From: Verrucomicrobiota bacterium
Lineage (GTDB): Bacteria > Verrucomicrobiota > Verrucomicrobiia > Opitutales > Opitutaceae
Length of the DNA: 45,115 bases
NCBI GenBank assembly: GCA_023430565.1
Contig: JAEZAD010000023.1
Location: 1-45,115 of the forward strand
Reading direction: 5' to 3'
Position numbers and translations under genes: made by a program. Below the pieces are notes generated by a model. That model worked only from the letters and a program-made list of their open reading frames with translations, made no database searches and had not been told where the DNA came from. Shown piece by piece: positions 1-8,688 of the stretch (its first letter is position 1; each line of letters opens with the position of its first letter).

Positions 1-351
1 GCGCGTGCCCGCGCGCCGCAGTTGAAAAAGGCGAAACGCAAACGCGAGGAGACGGAGCAGTCGTTGCGGGTGCCAGCTGAACGGAGGAAGCGCGTGGAGG
101 TGGATGATGGCCGGAGCCCGAGCGGAGCGGCGGGCGGCGGCGAGAATCTGCTTCAGGCGACTCTCTTTCGAAACGGAAATGCCGCGGGCGGCCAGATGTC
201 GGGCGAGTTCCGACTGGTAGGGATTCTGCGGCCAGTGAGGAACGAAATGCGCGTCGAGGGTGGTGGAGGCCACTGAGGCGGTCTCGGCGGAGTGGGAAGC
301 GGCGGTTTGGAGGGGAAAGCGCGCCACGGCAGGAGTGAGGTTCGTGCTCAT
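1..351 (-). CDS. Glycosyltransferase, GT4-like, N-terminal part (runs off the window)
   Basis: The minus strand is open from an ATG at 351 to the window edge, giving 117 residues with no stop. The fragment contains PHWPQNPYQSELARHLAARG (about residues 38-57) and IIHLHALPPF (about 85-94). The 'NPYQ..L...L..RG' plus 'IHLH' pattern is typical of the acceptor half of GT-B glycosyltransferases that act late in exopolysaccharide or O-antigen assembly. The start overlaps the stop of the upstream GT2 gene by 4 bp (ATGA), so it is probably translationally coupled and belongs to the same operon. The donor-binding C-terminal half is outside the window, so family and sugar cannot be fixed. Confidence 0.72.
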   Translation of the reverse strand, partial: MSTNLTPAVARFPLQTAASHSAETASVASTTLDAHFVPHWPQNPYQSELARHLAARGISVSKESRLKQILAAARRSARAPAIIHLHALPPFSWHPQRLLRLLAFAFRLFQLRRAGTR

Positions 352-1331
352 TGGTTGGCGGGGGCGAGACAGTCGAGGCGAAGCAGGGGCGCAGGTTCGG
401 CGACGCGTTTAACGAGGCCGCGATAGCTGTAGTTGCGCAGGCGCTGGCGCTCGCGAAGGTGCGCGCAATACAAGGCATGTTCGAACTCGAGATTGAGTTC
501 GCGTTCGGAGCAGCCCTCGTCGTCGGGGCGGGCGGGGTGCGTTGCGCGAAAAAGTGCGAGACGCGCCGCCGCGAGAATCCGGCGCGGACGGGCCCAGCGG
601 CTGGTCCAGTGTTCCCAGTGATGGCCGCAATACGCTTGGGCGCGGCCGCGCTTGCGGGCGGCCTGAAGCCAGGAAGACCGGAGCAGGCGGCTGGGTTCGA
701 AATGATGCTCGACGGACACGTCCGTGCGTCCCACGAGGCGATACCCGGCTTCGAGGAGTTGCGAGGCGAACAGTTGCTCATCGCCAAAACCCAATGCTCC
801 GGGGCCGAGCTCGATATCGAAGGCGGGCACGCGACGGAGGACGTCGCGGGAAAAGGCCATGTTCGCGCCCACCATCCCCCGGGGGCTCTGCGCGTCGAGC
901 CAGTCGGTGGCCGCAAGCCAGGAGCGGTGAAGCGGCGTCATCCAGGACCGCAAAAGATGTGGCGCGATTACGACGCCGCCGGCCACCGCACAGGGGCCGT
1001 GATCGATCAAAGGCTGGGTCATGCCGGCGATCCAATTGGACCGCGGACGAACGTCGTCGTCCGTGAACAGAATCAATTCGCCGTCGGTCTCGGCGAGCGC
1101 GTGGTTGAGCGCGTGACATTTTCCGGAGGCGGTTTCGCGACGGTATTCGACCTTCAGCTGCGACAGTTGGGCCGAGCGGACGACCTCCGCCGTGTGGTCG
1201 CTGGAGGCATTGTCGACGATCAGCAAAGAGGCTTCGAGCCCTGCGGGGACGACGACGGAGCGGAGCGCGTCGAGCGTTTCGTGCAGGAAGGGCGCGCGGT
1301 CCTTGGTGGCGATGATGATCGATAGTTTCAC
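348..1331 (-). CDS. Glycosyltransferase family 2 (GT-A fold)
   Basis: Predicted 327-residue cytoplasmic glycosyltransferase. The N-terminus KLSIIIATKDRAPFL, the LLIVDNASSD segment near residues 37-45 and FTDDDV at about 89-94 form the nucleotide-sugar and metal binding face of GT2 enzymes; DDD is the DXD-type motif. GDEQLF (near residue 205) fits the usual acceptor-side acidic motif, and a basic C-terminal tail follows. The frame is open further upstream, but the start is placed at GTG 1331 because that codon overlaps the preceding stop (GTGA) and the GT2 fold begins exactly there. It sits between two GT4-type genes near the distal end of the O-polysaccharide operon. Donor and acceptor cannot be assigned. 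Confidence 0.88.
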   Translation of the reverse strand: MKLSIIIATKDRAPFLHETLDALRSVVVPAGLEASLLIVDNASSDHTAEVVRSAQLSQLKVEYRRETASGKCHALNHALAETDGELILFTDDDVRPRSNWIAGMTQPLIDHGPCAVAGGVVIAPHLLRSWMTPLHRSWLAATDWLDAQSPRGMVGANMAFSRDVLRRVPAFDIELGPGALGFGDEQLFASQLLEAGYRLVGRTDVSVEHHFEPSRLLRSSWLQAARKRGRAQAYCGHHWEHWTSRWARPRRILAAARLALFRATHPARPDDEGCSERELNLEFEHALYCAHLRERQRLRNYSYRGLVKRVAEPAPLLRLDCLAPANQ

Positions 1332-2566
1332 CGATGAAGGGAATCGTTGGGCTGGACGAAAAGGGGAGGGGCGATTCGAGAAACAATGTGCGCTTCGTGA
1401 CCGGCGGGTGCGCGCGTCAGCGTAGCAAGATCGACCAGTGTGCGTTCGAACTCTCCGGTGGCGTCCGGCGGCGTGCTGGCGAGCGCCGCGGCGCGCGCGC
1501 GCAGTCCCATGGCGTGCCAATCGGAGCGGCGGGTCCAGGCACGTTCCATGGCTTCGTCGAGCAACGGGACCGTCGCTGCGCCGGCGACGAAGCCATCGAC
1601 GTTATCCGTCACGACCTCGGTGTTTCCGGCGACGTCCGTCGTGATCACCGGGCGGGCACAGAGCATCGCTTCGACGATGGTGAGGGGCAGGCCTTCGAAG
1701 CGGGACGGGAGCACGAGCGCGTGATTCGCGGACCAGATCGCGCGAACATCGGAAACGTGTCCGTGGCAAAACACGTTGGGGAGGCGGAGAAACAAGGCCA
1801 GCGCGCCAAGCGACGACTCGGAGGGTCCGCTGCCGTAGAGGTGGAGCTCGACGCGACGTCTCCGCCACTTCTCCTGAGCGAGCACTTCGAACAGGACGTC
1901 CTGGCCTTTGGCGCTGGGCGCCATGCGGCCGACGCATGCGAAGCGAAGCGGGTCGTGCGACTGCGGCCAGTCCACGGCGGCGCTGCGATCGACTTTGCAG
2001 GGGTTTGCGACCACCTCGGCGTTGGGCAAGGCCATGCCGCACTGCAACTCCATCAAGCGACGGTTTGCCTGGGATACGAAGAACACGCGCCGGGCGCCGA
2101 GAAGGCCGGCGCGGATCTCGGGCAGGCGCGAATCAAGGGGCCACCACAGTTCGCTGTTGGCCTGAATGACCGAACAGTAGGGGATGTCCAAGGCGCGGCA
2201 GAGCGTCATCCACGGGACACCGTCCCACGGGCCTCCTTGAGAGATGACGAGGAGGTCGGGCGCGTGTCGCCTGAGCCAGGCCGTGTGCGAGAAGTCGCGA
2301 AAGCGAGGAATTCGTTTCGCGAGCTTGAGGGCCACCCGATCGCGCAGATTCGGCCGCAGCGGGCGATAGGCGAGTTGCACGCCGGCGTGCGCGAGATCGT
2401 CCAAACGCGGCGGGCGCGACGGCCAGCGGAAGACGGAAGCGACCACTTCATGGCCATGCTCCCGCAAGCGGAGAGCGGCATCGCTCCACAACTGCTCGCT
2501 GCCGCCCCACGGCATGCCGTTCATGGTGGAGACGAAACCGAAGCGGAAGGTTTGGGTTGACGACAT
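1328..2566 (-). CDS. Glycosyltransferase family 4 (GT-B fold)
   Basis: Predicted 412-residue retaining glycosyltransferase. The N-terminal domain carries FVSTMNGMPWGGSEQLW, the usual glycine-rich acceptor-side loop. The C-terminal domain has RFACVGRMAPSAKGQDVL, then LVLPSRFEGLPLTIVEAMLC, which contains the GT4 E-x7-E motif that holds the nucleotide-sugar, and PVITTDVAGNTEVV. I start at ATG 2566 because the fold begins right after it; an in-frame ATG at 2626 would add 20 residues with no family resemblance and overlap the upstream gene. No clear Shine-Dalgarno is visible. It is translationally linked to the GT2 gene downstream through a 4-bp overlap. Confidence 0.9.
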   Translation of the reverse strand: MSSTQTFRFGFVSTMNGMPWGGSEQLWSDAALRLREHGHEVVASVFRWPSRPPRLDDLAHAGVQLAYRPLRPNLRDRVALKLAKRIPRFRDFSHTAWLRRHAPDLLVISQGGPWDGVPWMTLCRALDIPYCSVIQANSELWWPLDSRLPEIRAGLLGARRVFFVSQANRRLMELQCGMALPNAEVVANPCKVDRSAAVDWPQSHDPLRFACVGRMAPSAKGQDVLFEVLAQEKWRRRRVELHLYGSGPSESSLGALALFLRLPNVFCHGHVSDVRAIWSANHALVLPSRFEGLPLTIVEAMLCARPVITTDVAGNTEVVTDNVDGFVAGAATVPLLDEAMERAWTRRSDWHAMGLRARAAALASTPPDATGEFERTLVDLATLTRAPAGHEAHIVSRIAPPLFVQPNDSLHR

Positions 2567-2619
2567 GGAAATAAATGCCGGCGACGACGCGCTGCCGCGA
2601 TCGAGCGTGAGCGCGCCGC

Positions 2620-3633
2620 TCACCACATTTCGTAGCCGTAGTATTCGGCGCGGAGCAGCTTCAGCCGGTCGACGGGGTAAAGGGTCCGCAGCAGGAGCGA
2701 CACGGAGGAGGAGAGAACCTGCGAGCTGGCGCGGAGAATGGGCGATGGGTGGCGCTTTTGCACGCGAACGAGCGGGAGCCAGACGTAACGCAGCCAGGCG
2801 GTCAGCGGGAGGCGTTCGCGGACGTAGTGACGATACAGCAGGTCGATTTCGGCGATGATTTTCCGTTTACCGGTGAGCGACTTGTTGGTGCCGGTGAAGC
2901 GGTTGATGCTGAGGCTGACGGGAAGATGCTTCCAGATGGCCCCGCGCTGATGGAGATAGCACCAGAGCTCGCGATCCATGCAGTAGTGCAGTTCGTCGAG
3001 CACGAGACGGGAGCGGGCGACCAATTCGCGGCGGAAGAAACAGCTCGGTTGCCAGATCGCGGCGGCGAATGGCGATCGTTTCAGTCGTTCAACGTTGGAC
3101 GGCCGGATGCCGGTGCGGGCGGGATTCTGCTCATCGAGGCAGAGGCAGTCGCCGACGACCACGTCGCAGCGGGGCGGTTGCGAGAAGGCCTCGCCGACTA
3201 GGCGAAGCGCGGCGGGCTCGAGGAGGTCATCGCTGCAAAGCCAGTTGAAAATCTCGCCGGTGCTGCGCGCGAAACCCTGGTTGATCGCGTCGGACTGGCC
3301 ATCGTCGCGCTGGCTGGTCCAGCTGGCGAGCCACGGCTGATATTTGCGAATGATGGAAACGGACTTGTCGGTGCTGCCACCGTCGATGATGTGGTATTCG
3401 AGATTTGGATAGCCCTGGAGGAGGACGGAGCGGATCGTCTCCTCGAGGTAAGCGCCCTGGTTGTAGCTCGGTGTGGCGATGGCGATCCGCGGCCAGCTTC
3501 GGCCGTCCAGCGTAACCGCGGGGCACCGTGGCGACGCGTCGGTCCACGGCCAGCCGGTGCGGCCGGCGGGCGGCGGCGGAAGCTCTTCGAGGCGCGGCGG
3601 GATCATCGCGGAATGGGGCGCGGGGTGAATCAA
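2620..3633 (-). CDS. Glycosyltransferase family 2
   Basis: Predicted 337-residue GT2 enzyme. RIAIATPSYNQGAYLEETIR, then IIDGGSTDKSVSII and the strongly conserved RDDGQSDAINQGFARSTGEI, mark the subgroup of GT2 proteins common in O-antigen and exopolysaccharide loci. NWLCSDD is the metal-binding position. The start used is TTG 3633, which overlaps the previous stop (TTGA); an ATG at 3606 would shorten the protein by nine residues and is equally possible because the fold only begins near residue 48. Between two other sugar-transfer genes, it most likely adds one residue to the O-polysaccharide repeat. Confidence 0.88.
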   Translation of the reverse strand: MIHPAPHSAMIPPRLEELPPPPAGRTGWPWTDASPRCPAVTLDGRSWPRIAIATPSYNQGAYLEETIRSVLLQGYPNLEYHIIDGGSTDKSVSIIRKYQPWLASWTSQRDDGQSDAINQGFARSTGEIFNWLCSDDLLEPAALRLVGEAFSQPPRCDVVVGDCLCLDEQNPARTGIRPSNVERLKRSPFAAAIWQPSCFFRRELVARSRLVLDELHYCMDRELWCYLHQRGAIWKHLPVSLSINRFTGTNKSLTGKRKIIAEIDLLYRHYVRERLPLTAWLRYVWLPLVRVQKRHPSPILRASSQVLSSSVSLLLRTLYPVDRLKLLRAEYYGYEMW

Positions 3634-4532
3634 ACGGCGGGCGTGGCCGATGGAGAATCGATGAGGAACGGCTCCCAGAATTTGCGATCGTAGCGGGGCC
3701 AGGCGTGGCAGCCGAATGGCATCCGGCCGCCGTTGAGTTCGAGGCAGGTGCGTGGGGCGGCTTCGAAGCCGAACTTCAGGCCTTCTTCAAATGAGGCGAC
3801 TTTGAATTCCGGCAGATAGCGAACCGCCCGATCGGACCAGAAGATGTCGGTGTTCACGTTGTGCGGTCCGGGATTCTGCATCTTGTCCAACTCTTCGAGC
3901 GGACGGTTCACGAGTTTCGAGACGGGAAAGCGAGGTTGGAGCCAGCGCAGCAGATCGATGACAGGACCGAGTCGGTCGCAATTGCGCGTGAACAGATCGA
4001 GCCAGAGCATGCTGGGCGAGGTGCGGTAGCGGTTGCGCAAGGTCTTGAGGGCGGACTCCACGCGCATGAGGCAGAAGCCGCAATTGCCGACGCGCGGATG
4101 AGTGACCCAGGGCGTATCGGAACATTTGAGCCAGGGCGGACCGATATAATCGAGGCCGGCGTCGCACCAACGCTCGAGCTCGTCGGAAAACGCGAGCGCG
4201 TCGAGGTGGTAGAAGAAAACGAAGTCGTAATCGAGGAACGCCTCGTAGAGGCCGGGCCAATACAAAAACCGGGTGTGCGCGCCGACCGAACCAAAGAACT
4301 TCCGGGAGAAACGTTTCACCTGGCGTTCGGGGAATTCGAGCGGAAGGCCGTCGGGCGCGAGGAAGAAGCGATCGTAGCGTCCGAGGTGGTGTTCGAGATG
4401 GTTGAGCGAAATTCGCTCGTCGGGCGTGAGCTCCGAACGGGTCGACAGAGGAATGAGAATTGCAACGCGTTTGGACGGCAGACGAGGGCGACGGTAGGGC
4501 CGAAGGAAGAGGCGGTGGAGCGCGCGGAGCAT
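3630..4532 (-). CDS. DUF5672-family protein (putative glycosyltransferase)
   Basis: 300 residues. KRVAILIPLSTR opens a GT-A-like sheet. DYDFVFFYHLDALAFSDELE is followed by GLDYIGPPW and RVGNCGFCLMRVESAL, the conserved landmarks of DUF5672, a family found almost only in polysaccharide loci and suspected of glycosyl transfer. LDAL replaces the DXD position of other GT-A enzymes. The ORF is open 126 bp further upstream, overlapping the preceding gene; ATG 4532 is preferred because the extension is low-complexity and the start then follows the upstream stop by 34 bp. Activity is inferred from family and context only. Confidence 0.75.
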   Translation of the reverse strand: MLRALHRLFLRPYRRPRLPSKRVAILIPLSTRSELTPDERISLNHLEHHLGRYDRFFLAPDGLPLEFPERQVKRFSRKFFGSVGAHTRFLYWPGLYEAFLDYDFVFFYHLDALAFSDELERWCDAGLDYIGPPWLKCSDTPWVTHPRVGNCGFCLMRVESALKTLRNRYRTSPSMLWLDLFTRNCDRLGPVIDLLRWLQPRFPVSKLVNRPLEELDKMQNPGPHNVNTDIFWSDRAVRYLPEFKVASFEEGLKFGFEAAPRTCLELNGGRMPFGCHAWPRYDRKFWEPFLIDSPSATPAV

Positions 4533-4566
4533 GGCGGAAGGAAGGTTGAAGGAAGTCGGGCGAACC

Positions 4567-5907
4567 TCAGGCGGCGGCAGTGGAGGACGACAGGTCCCGC
4601 GCGCCGAGGCGGGCGAGAGTTCGCTCGGCGGCGCGTTCGCCACTGAGGAATGACTCATCCGTCCACAGATAGCCCCACTCGCCGTAGCGGCCGCACGTCG
4701 CGATGCCGACCTCGTCGAGATATCCGCGGACGATCTCGAGGGCTGCCGCTCGTTCCAAGTCGAAGATCACCTGAGCGAATGGCGCCACGGACGCCTGGGA
4801 GAAGAGGATGCGATCCGAGTCCTTCAGGAGGCCGCAGCGTTTGAGATCTGCAATCACGCGCGGGATGTAGGACTCCGGAGCGGACTCGAGCGGTTTGTAT
4901 TTCTGGGAGAAATAAATCTCGGCCTGAAAACTGCCGCAGCCCGGAGGAACGGTGTTCGGGCTTTGCATGTGCGGGTAACTGAGCCGGCTGAAGACGATGT
5001 CGTCGTCGTAGAAGTAGCTCCAGTGGGCCTTCGAAAGATCGGCCCGATCGATGCCGAGGTTGACGAGCAGAACGCCGGTCCACGCCAGCCGGCTGGCGGC
5101 CTCCGCTACGGCGGTCGGAGCCTCCGGTATCAGCTTTATGAGGACGGGGAGCGGAAGGGAGGAGACGAGTGCGTCGTAGGCGACATGGGCGCCATTCGCG
5201 AAGGAAAGGGTTCTTTCCGCGACGTCGATTTTGACGACTTCGTGGCCGAGGTGGGTTTCGGCGCAGGGAAGAAAGCGATCGAGGTAGGAGACAAAGCCGC
5301 CATGCGTCGGATAACGGCATTGCGTGATGTAGTGCACGTCAGCGGTGAGCGGAGAAAGCGCGCCGCGCAGGACCTCCTCGAGCGTGGGACGATAAAGGCG
5401 CGGGCCGAGCCAGTCGGTGGACATGTTGTCGGCCGTTGTCGTGTGGAATTTCCGGCCGTATTGCATCGGAAACGTTTCCGCGAACGTGCGGCCGAAGCTC
5501 GCATACAACCAGTCGGCGTAGGTCCGAATAGTCGAGTCGGGCGCGGTGCTGGCCTGGACGAAGTCGCTGATGACCTTGACGAGCAGCTCGGGGGGCAGGC
5601 CGTGGAGGTTGCACTGCGCGGGGTGCTTGATCCAGTGGCCGCGCCAGTAGTTGTTGGCTTGAACCGGGATTTGTTCGAAGCGTTGGCCGACGCTTTCGGC
5701 GAACAGGTCGCGGATGCGATCGTTTTTGGTGAAGGACAGGTGCGGACCGTCGTCGAAAATCCAGCCGCCCGGATGTTTGAAAGAAGCTGCGTGGCCGCCG
5801 TGATAGCTGTGGCGGTCGAAGATGTGCGGCTGGAGTCCGGCGGCGGAGAGGCGGTGGGCGGCGCCGAAGCCGGCCATGCCGGCGCCAAGGATCGAGATTT
5901 GTGGCAT
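4567..5907 (-). CDS. FAD-dependent amine-oxidase-like / UDP-galactopyranose-mutase-like oxidoreductase
   Basis: 446 residues with an N-terminal Rossmann FAD site, ISILGAGMAGFGAAHRLSAA (residues 4-23), then FDRHSYHGGHAASF and DDGPHLSF, the GG and arginine-side elements of the protoporphyrinogen-oxidase / amine-oxidase / UGM superfamily. No signal peptide is seen, so it is cytoplasmic. Such FAD proteins recur in O-antigen loci beside nucleotide-sugar genes and are presumed to oxidise, isomerise or contract a sugar, but reactions are rarely proven. The gene starts 9 bp after the stop of the SDR gene for a CDP-sugar reductase, so a role in making an unusual activated sugar is a fair guess. It is longer than the classic UDP-galactopyranose mutase (about 370 residues). 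Confidence 0.72.
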   Translation of the reverse strand: MPQISILGAGMAGFGAAHRLSAAGLQPHIFDRHSYHGGHAASFKHPGGWIFDDGPHLSFTKNDRIRDLFAESVGQRFEQIPVQANNYWRGHWIKHPAQCNLHGLPPELLVKVISDFVQASTAPDSTIRTYADWLYASFGRTFAETFPMQYGRKFHTTTADNMSTDWLGPRLYRPTLEEVLRGALSPLTADVHYITQCRYPTHGGFVSYLDRFLPCAETHLGHEVVKIDVAERTLSFANGAHVAYDALVSSLPLPVLIKLIPEAPTAVAEAASRLAWTGVLLVNLGIDRADLSKAHWSYFYDDDIVFSRLSYPHMQSPNTVPPGCGSFQAEIYFSQKYKPLESAPESYIPRVIADLKRCGLLKDSDRILFSQASVAPFAQVIFDLERAAALEIVRGYLDEVGIATCGRYGEWGYLWTDESFLSGERAAERTLARLGARDLSSSTAAA

Positions 5908-5916
5908 GGATAAAAT

Positions 5917-6840
5917 TCAGACGAGAGATGCTTCGCGTTTTTCCTGCCGGTAAGCGGCGACGGTATGCGCGAGTCCCTCGGCGAGCGTGTAGCGAGGCGA
6001 CCAGGCAAGGGTGTTTTGAAGGCAATGGACGTCGGCGAGAATGACGGGCGGTTCGCCCTTCGGAGTTGGGCGGGCGCCGAACTGCAACAGTTCGCTGCCG
6101 CCGGTGCACTCGGCGATCTGGCCGGCGATCTCGCGCAGCGACATGGCCTCGCCCGAACCGATGTTGCACGCGCCGTTGTAGCCGCTTTCCAGAAGGTGGA
6201 TCAGAGCGCCGGCGACGTCGAACGCGTGGAGGTAGTCGCGGATCTGATACCCTGCGGTGCATGGCACCGGTCGCTGTTCGATCAGACCCTGGATCACGCT
6301 TGGAACGAAGCGGGTGGGGGATTGGTGAGGACCATAGACGAAGAAGACGCGGCCCCATGCCCAGCTGCGGGACATTTCGTCGGCGAGCGTGGCGAGGTAT
6401 TGGCGCAGCTGATCCTTGCTCGCGCCATAGATCGTCGACGGTGCGATCGGGGTGCGGTCTTCGACACAGAGTCCCTCGCTCCAATCGTATTCGAAACATG
6501 TGCCGGCGACGACGGCCCGCGTCCCGCCGGCGAGATAAAATTCGCGCAGAAAGGAACGGCTGGCGTCGAGAAACGCGTGATGAATTCCGCTGTTGAGAGA
6601 GTCGACGAGCGCGGGCCAGGCGAGATGCAGCAGGTGTTCGGCGGACACCTGGCGAACGACGGCACTGCAGGAGTTGGCGCTGAGGAGGTTGGCGGAGTGC
6701 CAGGTCGCGAAAGGCCGCACGTCGTCGGGAGGATCCGTGCGGTTAACAATGGCGTGGACCTCGTAGCCGGCCTTGTGAAGGCGAGGCAGGAGTTGCCGCC
6801 CGATCAAACCGATGGCGCCGGTCACAAGAATACGAGACAT
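5917..6840 (-). CDS. NAD(P)-dependent sugar epimerase/dehydratase-family reductase (SDR)
   Basis: 307-residue extended SDR. ILVTGAIGLIGRQLLPRL (residues 4-21) is the dinucleotide-binding GxxGxxG loop and YGASKDQLRQYL carries the catalytic Tyr-xxx-Lys. RDYLHAFDVAGAL and NIGSG are typical of sugar-nucleotide reductases and epimerases. It lies 23 bp downstream of the RfbC-like epimerase and follows RfbF and RfbG, so it is best placed as the 4-keto reductase that finishes a CDP-6-deoxyhexose. Which stereoisomer is made cannot be told from sequence. Alternative role: a C4 epimerase acting on the same intermediate. Confidence 0.8.
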   Translation of the reverse strand: MSRILVTGAIGLIGRQLLPRLHKAGYEVHAIVNRTDPPDDVRPFATWHSANLLSANSCSAVVRQVSAEHLLHLAWPALVDSLNSGIHHAFLDASRSFLREFYLAGGTRAVVAGTCFEYDWSEGLCVEDRTPIAPSTIYGASKDQLRQYLATLADEMSRSWAWGRVFFVYGPHQSPTRFVPSVIQGLIEQRPVPCTAGYQIRDYLHAFDVAGALIHLLESGYNGACNIGSGEAMSLREIAGQIAECTGGSELLQFGARPTPKGEPPVILADVHCLQNTLAWSPRYTLAEGLAHTVAAYRQEKREASLV

Positions 6841-6863
6841 AACGGGGACGGGGCAGGCGGGGT

Positions 6864-7427
6864 TCAGGACGTCACCAGTTCGTCGATACGTTCGGACGAA
6901 ACTCCGAGAAGCGGGAGGTGGGCGTCTTTGTCCGAGAGCGTTACGTCAGAAATCGGCCAGGTGATGCCGAACGCCGGGTCGTTCCAGCGAACGCCGCGCT
7001 CGCATTCGGGATGATACGTGGCGGAGACGGCGTAGGTCATTTCGGTATCGTCTTCCATGGTCTGGAATCCGTGCGCACACCCGGGCGGAATGTAGAGCGT
7101 GCGATCGGCGGATTCGCGAAGATCGAAAGCCGCCCAGCGCCGGTAAGTGGGTGAATCGATCCGAAGGTCGAGGATCACGTCATAGATCGCACCGCGGGTG
7201 CAGCGGACGAACTTGGCTTCGGCGTGCGGGGCAACCTGGTAGTGAAGACCGCGGATGGTGCCGCGTTTTCGGGTGCGGGAGGCGTTCATCTCGACGATTT
7301 CGGCCAACAGACCTTTTTCGCGAAGGGCGGCGGCGGACCAGACGCGGGCGAACGAGCCGCGGACGTCTTCGCGGCGGGTGAGCTCGATGAGAAAGGCGCC
7401 GGCGATGGGCGTGGAGTGAAACGTCAT
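6864..7427 (-). CDS. rfbC: dTDP-4-dehydrorhamnose 3,5-epimerase-like protein, probably acting on a CDP-sugar
   Basis: 187 residues, the normal RmlC/RfbC length. RGSFARVW, the catalytic-histidine motif RGLHYQ, KFVRCTRGAIYDVILDLR, YIPPGCAHGFQT and VRWNDPAFGITWP (catalytic acid) are all intact, so the cupin active site looks functional. No dTDP-glucose genes (rmlA, rmlB, rmlD) are in the window; the neighbours are RfbF, RfbG and an SDR. This makes CDP-4-keto-6-deoxyglucose the likely substrate, epimerised at C3 and/or C5. ATG 7427 was chosen because the frame upstream has no RmlC similarity although it stays open to 7895. Confidence 0.85.
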   Translation of the reverse strand: MTFHSTPIAGAFLIELTRREDVRGSFARVWSAAALREKGLLAEIVEMNASRTRKRGTIRGLHYQVAPHAEAKFVRCTRGAIYDVILDLRIDSPTYRRWAAFDLRESADRTLYIPPGCAHGFQTMEDDTEMTYAVSATYHPECERGVRWNDPAFGITWPISDVTLSDKDAHLPLLGVSSERIDELVTS

Positions 7428-7480
7428 GACGCAGGAGGGGGAGAACGGCGACGAGCGCCGGCTGATGGGGGTGAGAAAGG

Positions 7481-8668
7481 TCAGCTCGCAAGCAGGCGCT
7501 GGCCGTCGGAGCCGTTGCGCGAGGCAGGGAGGGCATCGAAAGCAGGCGCGGGAAGGACAGAGACGCGGGATTGATCGTGCCCGGGTGTAGCCGGGGAAAG
7601 GGCGAGAGACTCGTAGCGCTCGATTTGCGCCTCCGTGATGGTGCGGAGGTCTCCACGGTTGTGATACGTCCGATACCACTCGACGATCCAGTCGAGGACG
7701 GTCGGCAGATCCATCGCCGGTTTCCAACCGAGGATGCTCTTGGCCTTCGTGCAATCGAGGCGGAGGAAATGGTCCTCGTGCGGGTGCGTGGCGCCGTCGA
7801 GCAGCCAGCTGGCGTTGTCGCCCCAGCGGCGGGTGAGGTAGTCGGTGATCCATTGCACCGGTTTGATCTGTTCGATGTCGGGACCGAAATTCCACGCGCC
7901 GGCGAAGCGCGCGGGCTCCTGGTGAAGGCGCTCGGCGAGGTCGAGATAGCCGCGCAGAGGTTCAAGGACGAACTGCCAGGGGCGCACGGCGCCCGGGCGG
8001 CGGATGAGGACGGATTTGCCGGACATGATGGCGCTCATGGTGTCCGGCACGAGGCGGTCCCTGGACCAGTCGCCGCCGCCGATCACATTGCCCGCGCGCG
8101 TGCTGGCGAGCGCGACGCCGTGTTGAGCGATTTTGTCCGGAGGAAAATAGGAGTCACGATACGCCGAGATGAGGAGCTCGGCGCAGCCCTTGCTGCTCGA
8201 ATAGGGATCGTGACCGCCCATGCGATCGTTCTCACGATAGCCCCAGACCCACTCGTCGTTTTGATAGCACTTGTCGCTGGTAATGCAGACGGCGACGCGG
8301 ACGGACGGCGTGTGCCGAACGGCCTCGAGGATATTCAGCGTGCCGACGACGTTCGTGGTGTAGGTCGTGACAGGATCGGCGTAGGCGGTTTTCACCAACG
8401 CCTGTGCGGCCATGTGGATCACGACTTCGGGGCGATGCTCGTGAAGCGCGGCCTGGAGCTTCGCGAGATCGCGAACATCTCCTTCGATCGACGTGATCCC
8501 TTCGCTGGCGCGGGTGAGCTTGAACATCGAGGGTTCGGTCGTCGGAGGGAGAGCGAAGCCGACGATCTCGGCGCCGAGGCGTTGCAGCCAGATCGTGAGC
8601 CAGCTGCCTTTGAAACCGGTGTGGCCGGTGATGAAGACCTTTTTGCCCTGCCAGAATGTGGGAGTCAT
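7481..8668 (-). CDS. rfbG: CDP-glucose 4,6-dehydratase
   Basis: 395-residue extended SDR enzyme that converts CDP-D-glucose to CDP-4-keto-6-deoxy-D-glucose with tightly held NAD. KKVFITGHTGFKGSWLTIWL is the RfbG signature form of the nucleotide-binding loop. MAAQALVK and YSSSKGCAELLISAYRDS (Tyr-xxx-Lys) follow, with RAGNVIGGGDW and RPWQFVLEPL as the usual substrate-pocket segments. The length is slightly above the typical 355-360 because of a C-terminal tail of low conservation. Start at ATG 8668, 20 bp after the rfbF stop; the in-frame ATG at 8722 would overlap rfbF. Assignment is firm. Confidence 0.95.
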   Translation of the reverse strand: MTPTFWQGKKVFITGHTGFKGSWLTIWLQRLGAEIVGFALPPTTEPSMFKLTRASEGITSIEGDVRDLAKLQAALHEHRPEVVIHMAAQALVKTAYADPVTTYTTNVVGTLNILEAVRHTPSVRVAVCITSDKCYQNDEWVWGYRENDRMGGHDPYSSSKGCAELLISAYRDSYFPPDKIAQHGVALASTRAGNVIGGGDWSRDRLVPDTMSAIMSGKSVLIRRPGAVRPWQFVLEPLRGYLDLAERLHQEPARFAGAWNFGPDIEQIKPVQWITDYLTRRWGDNASWLLDGATHPHEDHFLRLDCTKAKSILGWKPAMDLPTVLDWIVEWYRTYHNRGDLRTITEAQIERYESLALSPATPGHDQSRVSVLPAPAFDALPASRNGSDGQRLLAS

Positions 8669-8688
8669 GGGTGGGAATATTTCAACGT

